Shown here piece after piece: positions 9,271 to 17,152 of a DNA stretch of 64,000 nt (the stretch's first letter is position 1; each line of letters starts with the position of its first letter). Under the pieces are notes generated by a model. It did no database searches and was not told the origin of the DNA. It saw only the letters and a list, made by a program, of their open reading frames with translations. Made by a program: the position numbers and the translations under genes. This DNA is from JAGLON01 sp041394985 (GTDB taxonomy: Bacteria > Zixibacteria > MSB-5A5 > GN15 > JAAZOE01): NCBI GenBank assembly GCA_041394985.1, contig JAWLBI010000001.1:4154001-4218000 (forward strand), read 5' to 3'.

Positions 9271-9299
9271 AGAGTAGAAAACTATCGAACGAAAGTCAA
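9271..9299 (-). promoter_or_regulatory. Probable promoter of the 9140-7236 operon
   Basis: The reverse strand has TTGACT (9299-9294), a 17-bp spacer and TACTCT (9276-9271), which would give a 5' leader of about 120 bases. Confidence 0.35.
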
Positions 9300-9373
9300 G
9301 GACATTATTAATCTCTATAGTAGAAATTATCAATTTGTTATTATTAATAATACTGTACTGTAATTACTTTAAA

Positions 9374-9673
9374 TTATTTGCGGCAAAACGGCGCCACGGC
9401 CGCATTGTCTATCACGATCGTCTTCCAGACATCGCCCGTGATGTACGGCTCGGAATCCAGCCATTCCTTTTGCAACTTCTCGCGGGATTCGAAATCACAG
9501 ATTATCATCGAACCGATCATCCTGCCATCGTCATCCAGAAGCCCCGCAGCATAGAGCCATTTGCCGGCTTTGTATAAAGCCTCGCCGTTCTTCAGATGCT
9601 CCGCGCGCGCAGCCATGCGCCGCTCGAGGGCATGCTCATCAGTTCCATCATACGCCAATACCATAAACTGCAT
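9374..9673 (-). CDS. YCII-related (YciI-like) protein
   Basis: A 99-residue protein of the alpha/beta dimeric ferredoxin-like fold. It has the family start MQFMVLAYDGTDEHALERR and the characteristic histidine in the segment AARAEHLKNGEALYKAGKWL. The later part, GSMIICDFESREKLQKEWL, then DSEPYITGDVW, matches the typical DPY/DPF-like region. Biochemical roles in the family are varied and mostly unknown, so only the family is claimed. AGGAG lies eight bases before the ATG. Probably cytosolic and monocistronic. Confidence 0.8.
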   Translation of the reverse strand: MQFMVLAYDGTDEHALERRMAARAEHLKNGEALYKAGKWLYAAGLLDDDGRMIGSMIICDFESREKLQKEWLDSEPYITGDVWKTIVIDNAAVAPFCRK

Positions 9674-9708
9674 CTATTCGTCTCCTGAATGAGAATTGAT
9701 ATTTTCAA

Positions 9709-10065
9709 TTACTGCAGAATATACTGCGTTTCGGTCGTGTCAAAGCGAAGCGGTTCATCGATGTCGAAGAACTTCAGGCACGCCTCTTTCAATTCCACCG
9801 CCGTGAAAATCGTATCGATCTGCACCGCCCGGTCGCCTTCTTTCAAAATATATCCGCAATACTCGAACACCGTATCGAGCGACAGCGTGTCGATCTCATG
9901 GCGCGCGAAAAACGGCCCCAGCTTATCGACGCTGCCGTACAGGTCGGCCACCCGGTTGACATCCTGACAGTCATTGAGTATCATCACCTGCTTCTTGTCG
10001 GTACATCCGGACAATGCGATTGAGACAAGTATGCCAAGCACTATATAATAAACGAATCTTCGCAT
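9709..10065 (-). CDS. Small lipoprotein of unknown function
   Basis: 118 residues. The start at 10065 gives a classical lipoprotein signal (RRFVYYIVLGILVSIALSGC) with the lipobox LSGC; a longer frame extending upstream would bury this signal. The mature part, TDKKQVMILNDCQDVNRVAD and onwards, has no motif I know. A reverse-strand terminator of the upstream ferritin-like gene lies between 10143 and 10175, so this gene probably has its own promoter. Confidence 0.6.
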   Translation of the reverse strand: MRRFVYYIVLGILVSIALSGCTDKKQVMILNDCQDVNRVADLYGSVDKLGPFFARHEIDTLSLDTVFEYCGYILKEGDRAVQIDTIFTAVELKEACLKFFDIDEPLRFDTTETQYILQ

Positions 10066-10142
10066 TCGATTTTCCTGTCGTTTGTATCTTGTACAACTCC
10101 TCCCAATATACGGTTTCGTGCCATTCGCGCCAGAGAATACGC

Positions 10143-10175
10143 AAGAAAAAAACCCTCGCTGCGCCGCGAGGGTTT
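10143..10175 (-). terminator. Rho-independent terminator of the ferritin-like gene
   Basis: A 10-bp stem AAACCCTCGC/GCGAGGGTTT with a six-base loop. On the reverse strand it is followed by a T run. Confidence 0.8.
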
Positions 10176-10206
10176 CCTTCAATTACTCAAGCAAAGAGAA
10201 AAAATT

Positions 10207-10707
10207 TTAGTATGCGCGATCGATATTCGACCATTCGGCATCTTCCAACCACTGATGCGGGCGGTCGATGAAATTCACGACATTGTCCATGGCGATATAA
10301 TGCTTGCGCTCTTCCTCGGCGATCATCAGCCAGGTTTCCTTCTCATCCTTATCTTTGGTCTTTTCGGCCTGATTCCGATAGAATTCCTCGGCATTGTCCT
10401 CGATATCGCGAGCCTTCACCCAGGCATCCCGGACACTCTTCGGGTATTCGAGGATTTCGGAATTGGAATCCTTGAGCTGCTGGAAGACATTCTTCGTCGT
10501 CTTCAGGATATCGGTTTTGAATGCGGCCTTGAGATCGGCCTTTTCGCCATCGAGCAGCGCCTTGAAAATGGCATAGTGGCGCTGTTCATCGGCAGCCAGT
10601 TCTTCATAGATTTTCTTCAGCGTCGGGTCGGTCATCTGGCCGGCCTGTTCGAGATAAAAATCGCGGCCTTCTTTTTCCATGTTCATTGCATATTCGTACG
10701 GGTTCAT
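10207..10707 (-). CDS. Ferritin-like (rubrerythrin-type) diiron protein
   Basis: The 166-residue protein has the four-helix ferritin-like pattern. The first helix is NMEKEGRDFYLEQAGQ; the second carries DEQRHYAIF (ExxH); the third has DIEDNAEEFYRNQAEKTKD; and the fourth has EEERKHYIAM (ExxH). These supply the expected Glu and His ligands for a diiron centre. No C-terminal rubredoxin domain is present, so the electron partner would be separate. Likely a role in peroxide or oxidative stress, by family analogy. GAGGAG lies before the ATG, and a terminator follows. Confidence 0.82.
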   Translation of the reverse strand: MNPYEYAMNMEKEGRDFYLEQAGQMTDPTLKKIYEELAADEQRHYAIFKALLDGEKADLKAAFKTDILKTTKNVFQQLKDSNSEILEYPKSVRDAWVKARDIEDNAEEFYRNQAEKTKDKDEKETWLMIAEEERKHYIAMDNVVNFIDRPHQWLEDAEWSNIDRAY

Positions 10708-11112
10708 CGAAAAACTCCTCGCTTAATTATAAAACTTTTTCTTCATTTACGATCTAAACGGCCTCGTACTGCTACAGTCACGCGCCGTGATTATATTCAT
10801 GTCAGGTTGTGCATCCTCCCGGGAAATGCGAAAGCGCCCCGGTGCCTTTGGTAGATAAAACCGACCCATATTGTCAAAAGTTCCGACCTCCGGCAAAAAA
10901 TAGAGAAAGTTATCGACGGTCAGACTGGTCGGTCAGGTTCAGCGTACACCGCTTTTTGTACCACCCGGTACAATCCGGCACCTGACCAACAAACTCGAAT
11001 TCTCATAACTTACCATTATAAAACAACATAGGTTTTTAAGGCCGATCGGCACAAGGTTTGATTTCCTATTTGCAGTTCACTTGTTTCACAAACCACTAAG
11101 GAGTATGGAAGA
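10708..11112. other. 405-bp intergenic region between divergent genes
   Basis: No gene supported. It contains an inverted pair GGTCAGGT (10931-10938) and ACCTGACC (10980-10987) enclosing a smaller palindrome GTACC-ACCC-GGTAC (10958-10971). These could form a stem in the leader of the lipoprotein gene that follows. I see no clear -35/-10 pair. Confidence 0.35.
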
Positions 11113-12168
11113 ATGAAGAGAAATCTTATTTTACTCGGATTACTGGCCGTCATTGCATTCGCACTCGGCGCCTGCTCATCGAACACGACTGAACCGGCCG
11201 ATACCGGCACGACGCTGGAGGACTTCGGTTCATACAAACCGACCGATGAGGAACCGAATTTCGGCGATGAAGCCGTTGCCGAACTCACGACCGAGGCCGA
11301 GGAGGCCGATTTTGCCGATCCGGTTGCTCTCTCACCTGTTGTGGACTCTGTTGAAAATCAGGATTATCCGGATATTTTCGCCATGCGCATCGTGTGGGGA
11401 AATCTGGAACAGGACAGCGGCGTCACCGAACTGACCGACTGGTCCGGTACGCTCACTCTCAGCCGTGGCGCTATCGTCGTCAAGCGGACGATCCGCTTCG
11501 AACCGGGACAGGATTATATCCTGCCTCGCTATAATGATTCCGGCGTTTATATCCCTGAAGAATTATCATATGTCTCGCAGACCTCATGGCATTTCGACGG
11601 CCTGCGTCTGAACCTCTACATTCCTCCGTCCGTCACCGATGAAGTCGTGACCCTGACATATGAATCCCCTCAATTGTCAATCACCTTCACGATGGACGAA
11701 CTCGAAGACCTCGATACCCTCATCAACATCGGCTTCGGGAATGCAATTTCCTTCCAGGCCATGCGCTTCGATCCCGCATCACTGACGCACGGCGGCCTGA
11801 CGGGTCGCTGGGGTCGCGATGAAGAAGGCAACGGCATCTTCTACGGCACCTGGATGTCCTCGACCGGCGAACTCATGGGTACGCTCATGGGCGACTGGGG
11901 CGTCGATGAAGATGGTAAACCGGTCTTCGCGGGCAAGTATATCGATATCAACGGCCAATTCGAAGGGCTCATTAAAGGACAGTGGCGCATTAACGGATTA
12001 GGAGAAAACGCGACGGGTCATTTCGCCGGTCGCATCTACAATGCCGATCTTGAGCCGATCGGCAAGCTGTTCGGTCACTTCAAACGCGGCACCGTTCGCA
12101 AATCCGGCTACTTCGCCGGGCGCTGGTGCGTGGGATGCCCGAACATCGTCACGGACGAAACGCTCTAA
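11113..12168 (+). CDS. Repeat-containing lipoprotein (G-x-F/W-x-G-x-W repeats)
   Basis: The 351-residue protein begins with a lipoprotein signal ending in ALGAC. After an acidic, probably unstructured linker (EAVAELTTEAEEADFAD), the middle is beta-rich. The last third holds irregular repeats with the pattern GxFxGxW or GxLxGxW: LTGRWGRDEEGNGIFYGTW, LMGDWGVDEDG, FEGLIKGQWR, FAGRIYN, FGHF, GYFAGRWC. The repeats resemble short beta-hairpin units. I cannot name a family. AAGGAG lies ten bases before the ATG, and a terminator follows. Confidence 0.65.
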   Translation: MKRNLILLGLLAVIAFALGACSSNTTEPADTGTTLEDFGSYKPTDEEPNFGDEAVAELTTEAEEADFADPVALSPVVDSVENQDYPDIFAMRIVWGNLEQDSGVTELTDWSGTLTLSRGAIVVKRTIRFEPGQDYILPRYNDSGVYIPEELSYVSQTSWHFDGLRLNLYIPPSVTDEVVTLTYESPQLSITFTMDELEDLDTLINIGFGNAISFQAMRFDPASLTHGGLTGRWGRDEEGNGIFYGTWMSSTGELMGTLMGDWGVDEDGKPVFAGKYIDINGQFEGLIKGQWRINGLGENATGHFAGRIYNADLEPIGKLFGHFKRGTVRKSGYFAGRWCVGCPNIVTDETL

Positions 12169-12219
12169 AAATAACCTCTTCGACTCTCAACGGTTACCCC
12201 TGTCTCTGAGAGCGAAAAC

Positions 12220-12248
12220 CGGTCGGATCTGTTCCGGCCGATTTTTTT
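12220..12248 (+). terminator. Rho-independent terminator of the repeat lipoprotein gene
   Basis: The stem CGGTCGG/CCGGCCG (one G-U pair) is followed by seven T residues. Confidence 0.8.
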
Positions 12249-12296
12249 ATTTGTCCGGATTGATTTCGAGGATGATCCGACCCATTAGTAATCACG

Positions 12297-12545
12297 GACG
12301 TAGGGCAGATTTTTCTTAAAATCTGCCAATTTGGTTTTGTGATTGGCGTACGTCCTCGTGCGCCAATTCTCTCCGGCAGACGGGGACGTCTGCCGGGCAC
12401 GGAACTTTCGATGAGTAACTTTTACTGTCTGCTGCCGGTATCTCTTGTAGGGGCTGACTACGTCAGCCCGCGGGTCGACAGAGTCGACCCCTACGAAGAT
12501 TCTTTTGTGCGTGGTCCGCCTCGGCCGGCGGATCCACATCTGCCG
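12297..12545. repeat. Composite cluster of five adjacent palindromic repeats
   Basis: Consecutive hairpin-forming units fill this space. They are GGGCAGATTTT.../AAAATCTGCC at 12300-12328, ATTGGCG.../CGCCAAT at about 12341-12367, CGGCAGACG-GGGA-CGTCTGCCG at 12374-12395, a nested GTAGGGG...CCCCTAC unit at about 12448-12493, and a GTGCGTGGTCCGCC...GGCGGATCCAC unit at 12503-12544. At least four have relatives elsewhere in this window (4228, 4364, 7188, 19914). Confidence 0.65.
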
Positions 12546-12561
12546 TTGGATTAATCTCTCG

Positions 12562-13386
12562 CTAAAACGAGCCGAGATTCCGCAACAGCGTATCGACCCC
12601 CAAAAACGTCGGATCAATGGAATAGACATGACGATACGCCTCGATCGCGCCGGTCGTATCTCCTTTGGATGAGAGAATATTACCGAGCCCATACCAGCCG
12701 GGCATAAAATCGGGATACATGACCGTCACCTGACCGTAAATTTCCTCGGCCTTATTGAATTTCTCAACCGTGGCATAACACATTCCCAGATTCACCAGTA
12801 TTTCCAACTGATCCGGCACCAGGTCATCCAGATGCTCGAAGACAACAATCGCCGAATCGGCTTTACCAATGGCCAGTAAACCCGAACCGAGGGTAAACAA
12901 TACACTTTGGTTTTCGGGGTCATACTCGACGATATCGCGACAGACACTGACTGCCATGCCGGGATTCCCCTTTATCAGATTCAATTGTGCGATTTCCGGC
13001 AGATACGGCTTGCGATCCCGCCCGATATATCCGAGCTGACTGAGCGCCCAGAGCATTTGATCATAGTCTTTGATCTGTTTCGCGACTTTATATAGTAATT
13101 GATACCCGGAGGGATCCCCCGAATAGAGATTGGCATATTTTTTCGCGCACGAGAGGGCCGAATCATACTGCTCGTATTCGAAGTACAACCGGGCACCCAT
13201 CATCAACACGACGGCATCGGTCGGGCGCTCATCTTTCAGGCCTTTGTAATATTCCATGGCCTCGGGGTATTCACCGGAGTCGGTGAGTCGTTTCAGGCGA
13301 CTGATTCGCTGTTCCGGCGTCAGGCTCTCACCGCAGGCGGCCAGCAGAAAACCGCACAGTATAAATAGGATCACAAGTCTGTTCAT
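12562..13386 (-). CDS. TPR-repeat lipoprotein
   Basis: 274 residues. The lipoprotein signal LVILFILCGFLLAAC is followed by about six tetratricopeptide-like helix pairs. Examples are SGEYPEAMEYYKGLKDERPT, EQYDSALSCAKKYANLYSGD, IGKADSAIVVFEHLDDLVPD, and the C-terminal KGDTTGAIEAYRHVYSIDPT. TPRs mediate protein contacts, so it probably organises an envelope complex. The start at 13386 is chosen because the lipobox follows it; a longer reading frame running back through dprA is a shadow. No ribosome site is visible, but a -10-like TATATT ends six bases before the ATG. Confidence 0.78.
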   Translation of the reverse strand: MNRLVILFILCGFLLAACGESLTPEQRISRLKRLTDSGEYPEAMEYYKGLKDERPTDAVVLMMGARLYFEYEQYDSALSCAKKYANLYSGDPSGYQLLYKVAKQIKDYDQMLWALSQLGYIGRDRKPYLPEIAQLNLIKGNPGMAVSVCRDIVEYDPENQSVLFTLGSGLLAIGKADSAIVVFEHLDDLVPDQLEILVNLGMCYATVEKFNKAEEIYGQVTVMYPDFMPGWYGLGNILSSKGDTTGAIEAYRHVYSIDPTFLGVDTLLRNLGSF

Positions 13387-13392
13387 GACGGC

Positions 13393-13420
13393 AATATACG
13401 CAAATCTATGAGTGGAGCAA
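13393..13420 (-). promoter_or_regulatory. Promoter implying a leaderless transcript for the TPR lipoprotein
   Basis: On the reverse strand TTGCTC, a 16-bp spacer and TATATT are followed by only six bases before the ATG, so transcription would begin at or next to the start codon. Confidence 0.45.
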
Positions 13421-13456
13421 GAAACGAAATGATAATTTTGAAATCCAGTTTGCCGG

Positions 13457-13485
13457 TTGCCAAACGGCTCGCGCTTTCGTAGATT
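13457..13485 (+). promoter_or_regulatory. Promoter implying a leaderless transcript for dprA
   Basis: TTGCCA (13457-13462), a 17-bp spacer and TAGATT (13480-13485) end six bases before the dprA ATG. No Shine-Dalgarno sequence is visible. Confidence 0.4.
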
Positions 13486-13491
13486 CCGGCT

Positions 13492-14379
13492 ATGGATTAT
13501 GTCAATCAATTCAGTACCGAGGCCAAAATCCTTGCCCTGCGCATTACCGGCATGGTCGGGCCACGGACTTTTGAAATGCTTTTGGCGCACTTCAAAACCG
13601 TCGATGCCATTTTCGAGGCCGACGAGGAAGAACTGCGCCATATAGACGGCATCGGCAAGAAACGCTCGCTGGAAATATTCGAGGCCCGAGACAATCTCGA
13701 AAAAGCGCAGAAGATTATCGACAATCTCGGCGCTTTCGACGCCAAAACCGTTATCTACTCGCAGCCGGAATACCCGGTTATTCTGAATGAGATAAATGAC
13801 CCGCCGCCGCTGCTCTTCTATCGCGGACATCTCCCCGAAGAACAGGAAAAGCGAGTCGCCATTATCGGTTCGCAGGATGTCTCGGCCGAAGGTATCGGCG
13901 ACGCCGTGGAACTGGCGAGTCGACTGGTTGAGAATAATGTCTCTATTGTGGGCGGGCTGGCCCGAGGTATCGACACTGCCGGGCATATCGGCGCCCTCAA
14001 AGCCGGCGGTCGCACCTATGCCGTCCTTCCCTGCGGAATCGACACTATCTATCCCTCTGAGAACGAGGCGATCACCAAGGAAATCACTGAACACGGCGGA
14101 TTGATAAGCGAATATTTACCGGGCACGCAGCCGAGCGCCGGGCATTTGATCAATCGTAATCGGTTGATCGTCGGGCTGTCTCAAGCCGTTGTCATCGGCG
14201 AAATGTCGGCCGAATCGGTCGGGACACTCGATGCCGCCCAGTGCTGTCATGAACTGGGAAAACTGCTCTTTGCCGTCATCGGCACGACTAATCCGCACTA
14301 TGAAAAATTGCTGGAATACGGAGCCATCCCCCTGACGAATATCGCCGAATACGAACTGATTCTCAAATCCCTGGTGTAG
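13492..14379 (+). CDS. dprA: DNA processing protein DprA/Smf
   Basis: DprA protects incoming single-stranded DNA and loads RecA during natural transformation. The 295-residue protein has an N-terminal helix-hairpin-helix-like region (MVGPRTFEML...IDGIGKKRSLEIF). The Rossmann-type DprA core follows, with VAIIGSQDVSAEGIGDA, IVGGLARGIDTAGHIGALKA and TYAVLPCGIDTIYP. The C-terminal winged-helix domain found in many DprA proteins appears absent or very short. It is the first gene of a tight group with YigZ, a PfkB kinase and PAP2. Confidence 0.92.
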   Translation: MDYVNQFSTEAKILALRITGMVGPRTFEMLLAHFKTVDAIFEADEEELRHIDGIGKKRSLEIFEARDNLEKAQKIIDNLGAFDAKTVIYSQPEYPVILNEINDPPPLLFYRGHLPEEQEKRVAIIGSQDVSAEGIGDAVELASRLVENNVSIVGGLARGIDTAGHIGALKAGGRTYAVLPCGIDTIYPSENEAITKEITEHGGLISEYLPGTQPSAGHLINRNRLIVGLSQAVVIGEMSAESVGTLDAAQCCHELGKLLFAVIGTTNPHYEKLLEYGAIPLTNIAEYELILKSLV

Positions 14380-14385
14380 CGACTC

Positions 14386-15006
14386 ATGGCGGAACCGATC
14401 ACAGACAGCTACCTGACGATTGATGCCCCGGCCGAGGCCGAGATTAAAATCAAGGGCTCTCGCTTCATCGGTCTCGGATTTCCCGCCGAATCGGTCGATG
14501 AGGCGCAGGCTCTTCTGGAATCGGTGCGCAAAAAGGAGTTTTCAGCCACCCATCATTGCTCGGCCTGGACGGTCGGCCTTGTAGACGAATCATTTAAATA
14601 CTCCGACGACGGCGAACCGACCGGTACGGCCGGACTGCCTATCTATCGCGTCATCACCGGCCGAAATTTGAAAAACATCATCGCTATCGTCGTCCGCTAT
14701 TTCGGCGGCACCAAGCTGGGAACCGGCGGACTAACAAGGGCCTATTCGGACGCCACGATGGCCATGCTCGAAAATGCCAAAATTGTCGAGCGGCTGATCT
14801 GCGACAGGGTATCGTTTACGCTGCCGTTCACCTATTATGACCGGCTGATGCGTATCATCGATGCCGATAAATTCGCGATTGTGAAACAGGACTTCGCCGA
14901 GGATGTCTCGATGAGCCTCGAAATCCGCAAATCGAAAACCGACGGCTTCGTCAGCCGCATGATTGAACTGACCGGAGGAAAATTTGCCTTCGAAAAAAAC
15001 GGTTGA
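14386..15006 (+). CDS. YigZ/IMPACT family protein
   Basis: 206 residues. The N-terminal IMPACT domain shows IKGSRFIGLGFPAESVDEAQ, then FSATHHCSAWTVG, the motif YSDDGEPTGTAGLPI and IVVRYFGGTKLGTGGL, all hallmark positions of the family. A C-terminal ferredoxin-like (DUF1949) domain follows. Bacterial YigZ proteins are uncharacterised in detail; eukaryotic IMPACT affects translation through GCN1. The end overlaps the start of the sugar-kinase gene by 23 bases. Cytosolic. Confidence 0.88.
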   Translation: MAEPITDSYLTIDAPAEAEIKIKGSRFIGLGFPAESVDEAQALLESVRKKEFSATHHCSAWTVGLVDESFKYSDDGEPTGTAGLPIYRVITGRNLKNIIAIVVRYFGGTKLGTGGLTRAYSDATMAMLENAKIVERLICDRVSFTLPFTYYDRLMRIIDADKFAIVKQDFAEDVSMSLEIRKSKTDGFVSRMIELTGGKFAFEKNG

Positions 15007-15919
15007 CCTGCTCGGCCTCGGCATCGCCCCGGTCGACTTTTTCGTGTCAATGGATAAGCACCCTTCGGTGGGATTAAAGATCGACGGCATCCCCGGCAGT
15101 TCTCTTGTGGCCGGAGGCGGCCCCGTGCCGACGGCCTGCTGTACGTTTTCGAATTTCGGTGGTAAGGCCGCCGTTATCACTTCTCTTGGAGATGACCGCT
15201 GGGGACAATTCGCCAGAGAGGAACTTGAATCATTCGGCGTCGATCACTCTCACTGTATCATCCGAAAAAACTGCCGCTCGGCTCTCGCTTTTGCCTGGAT
15301 AGAGATCGGAACCGGCGACCGGACGATCGTCCTCGATATGGACAAGCGCCTGTTCATCAAACCGGCAGACATTAAACTGAATTCTCTCCCGATTCCGAAA
15401 CTGATTCACCTCGACGGCCGCCATGTCGATGCCTGCGCCAAACTGGCCCGGTGGGGACAACAGGTCGGCGCCAAAATCATGCTGGATGTCGGCTCGATCA
15501 GAAACCGCGTCGATGCCCTCTTCCCCCATATTGATTATCTGATTTGCGCCGATCAGTTCGCGCTTCATTATTGGAAAACAAAATCGATAGAAAAGGCCGC
15601 GCAGGAATTCAAGAAAATCGGCATCCCCGAGGTCATCGTCACATCTGGCATCAAGGGTTCTTATGGTATCGATGCCGAGGGCAACGAATGCTTCCAGCGG
15701 GCGTATAAGATACAAGCCGTCGATGTCACCGGCGCGGGCGATGTCTATCATGGATCGCATTTATACGGCCTGCACCAAGGCTGGGATATCGCCAGGCGGA
15801 TGAAATTCGCCGCGGCGGCCGCGGCCTTGAAATGTACCAAACCCGGAGCCAGGATGGGCATCCCGACCTATCGCAAGGCGCTCACCTTCATGAACCGGCA
15901 CAGGAGTTTCCATGCTTGA
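14984..15919 (+). CDS. PfkB-family carbohydrate/nucleoside kinase
   Basis: A 311-residue ribokinase-fold kinase. It opens with LLGLGIAPVDFFVSMD, has the glycine-rich AGGGPVPTA segment near residue 44, and the catalytic signature AVDVTGAGDVYHGSHLYGL near residue 245, where the Asp is the base. The substrate cannot be deduced. The TTG start is chosen because GGAGGA precedes it by four bases; the gene overlaps yigZ. It ends eight bases inside the PAP2 gene, which shows tight coupling. Confidence 0.85.
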   Translation: MPSKKTVDLLGLGIAPVDFFVSMDKHPSVGLKIDGIPGSSLVAGGGPVPTACCTFSNFGGKAAVITSLGDDRWGQFAREELESFGVDHSHCIIRKNCRSALAFAWIEIGTGDRTIVLDMDKRLFIKPADIKLNSLPIPKLIHLDGRHVDACAKLARWGQQVGAKIMLDVGSIRNRVDALFPHIDYLICADQFALHYWKTKSIEKAAQEFKKIGIPEVIVTSGIKGSYGIDAEGNECFQRAYKIQAVDVTGAGDVYHGSHLYGLHQGWDIARRMKFAAAAAALKCTKPGARMGIPTYRKALTFMNRHRSFHA

Positions 15920-16496
15920 TTGGCTGTTACAGATCGATACCGATCTGTTTTTCTTCATCAATCAGACGCTGGCCAATCCGGTCACCGATTTCATCATGCC
16001 GATAATCACGAACGAGAATTTCCTGCGGATTTTCTACGGCACCCTGATTCTTTCGCTGTTGATATTCGGGAAAAAGCGATTCATCTGGATAATCGTCTTC
16101 TCGATCATCGTCGTCGCCCTGTCGGACCAGATTTCGAGTTCATTTCTGAAGCCGCTCATAGGGAGACTGAGACCCTGCAAGGAATTGGCCGTTCATTTAC
16201 TGGTTAATTGCGGGGCCGGAAAATCCTTCCCCTCCTCGCATGCGGCCAATTTATTCGGGCAGGCGGTCTTTTTCGGCTTGCTTTTTCGGAAAATTCGCTG
16301 GTATTTTATACTGTTTGCGTTTCTGGTCGCGATCTCGCGAATTTTCGTGGGCGTCCATTATCCGCTGGATATGCTTGGCGGCATTGTCGTCGGGTCGATG
16401 TGCGGGGGGGCAATGGCATTTGCGGTCATCAAACTAAAAGGCCATAACAAACTGACACCTGAGCCGTATATAGATACGACAAAAAAAATTATATAA
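15912..16496 (+). CDS. PAP2-family membrane phosphatase
   Basis: 194 residues with about five hydrophobic membrane segments. The three phosphatidic-acid-phosphatase motifs are in order: KPLIGRLRPC (KxxxxxxRP) near residue 79, SFPSSHAAN (PSGH-like) near residue 105, and SRIFVGVHYPLD (SRxxxxxHxxxD) near residue 140. Such enzymes remove phosphate from undecaprenyl diphosphate, phosphatidylglycerophosphate or lipid A. Which applies here is unknown. AGGAG lies five bases before the ATG and inside the kinase gene. Confidence 0.9.
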   Translation: MLDWLLQIDTDLFFFINQTLANPVTDFIMPIITNENFLRIFYGTLILSLLIFGKKRFIWIIVFSIIVVALSDQISSSFLKPLIGRLRPCKELAVHLLVNCGAGKSFPSSHAANLFGQAVFFGLLFRKIRWYFILFAFLVAISRIFVGVHYPLDMLGGIVVGSMCGGAMAFAVIKLKGHNKLTPEPYIDTTKKII

Positions 16497-16576
16497 GACA
16501 TTGGACTTTATTGCATCGGGCTCCGATATACAAGACATAACCTGAAAAAGAAAGGAATCCTCTCGCGAGGCAGACC

Positions 16577-17074
16577 ATGAAAGTGAAAATCTATGCCGGT
16601 GATATCACCGACGCCTCTACCGACGCTATTGTCAATGCCGCCAACAATGAACTCTGGATGGGATCCGGCGTAGCCGGCGCTATCAAGCGCCTCGGCGGCA
16701 CGATTATCGAAGAAGAAGCCATGGCCCAGGGACCGATTGAAGTCGGTGAAGCAGTCTCGACGACGGCCGGCGATCTGCCCCACACCTACATCATCCATGC
16801 GGCCGGAATGGCTGCGGGTGAACCGACCAACGACGAGAATGTCTATCTCGCCACCCTGAACAGCCTCTATGAGGCCGACGATCTGGGATTGCACTCTGTT
16901 GCCTTCCCTGCTATCGGAGCGGGAGTCGGCGGGTTGACAATCGAGGAGTGCGCGCAGGCGATGCACAAGGCGGTCGAGGAGTTTGCCGAAGAGGAGATCC
17001 AGTCTCTCGAGGAAGTCCATATCGTGATATTCAACAGAGCCGACGTGGACAAATTCAAAGCCGCATTTAAGTGA
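16577..17074 (+). CDS. Macrodomain protein (ADP-ribose binding/hydrolysis)
   Basis: The 165-residue protein is essentially one macrodomain. It has the N-terminal GDITDASTDAIVNAANNELW, the glycine-rich GSGVAGAIKRLGG, then YIIHAAGMAAGEPTND and the second ligand loop AFPAIGAGVGGLTIEECAQ. These match macrodomains that bind ADP-ribose or remove it from proteins or from O-acetyl-ADP-ribose. An ADP-ribosylglycohydrolase lies 1.4 kb downstream, so the locus may handle ADP-ribosylation. GAGG lies six bases before the ATG. Confidence 0.9.
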   Translation: MKVKIYAGDITDASTDAIVNAANNELWMGSGVAGAIKRLGGTIIEEEAMAQGPIEVGEAVSTTAGDLPHTYIIHAAGMAAGEPTNDENVYLATLNSLYEADDLGLHSVAFPAIGAGVGGLTIEECAQAMHKAVEEFAEEEIQSLEEVHIVIFNRADVDKFKAAFK

Positions 17075-17093
17075 GGGGATGAACCCTCTTTTT
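17073..17093 (+). terminator. Weak terminator after the macrodomain gene
   Basis: A 5-bp stem GAGGG/CCCTC overlapping the stop codon is followed by TTTTT. Confidence 0.45.
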
Positions 17094-17152
17094 GGCTGTC
17101 GCGCAGACAACCTAACATTTCAAACCCCTAGTGTTCTATAGGAAATTGATAT

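Noticed and set aside
12562..14094. A 510-codon reverse-strand frame covering the TPR lipoprotein and the dprA region
   Set aside because: Only the part from 13386 on has a lipoprotein signal and TPRs. The rest overlaps the well-supported dprA and reads as low-complexity shadow.
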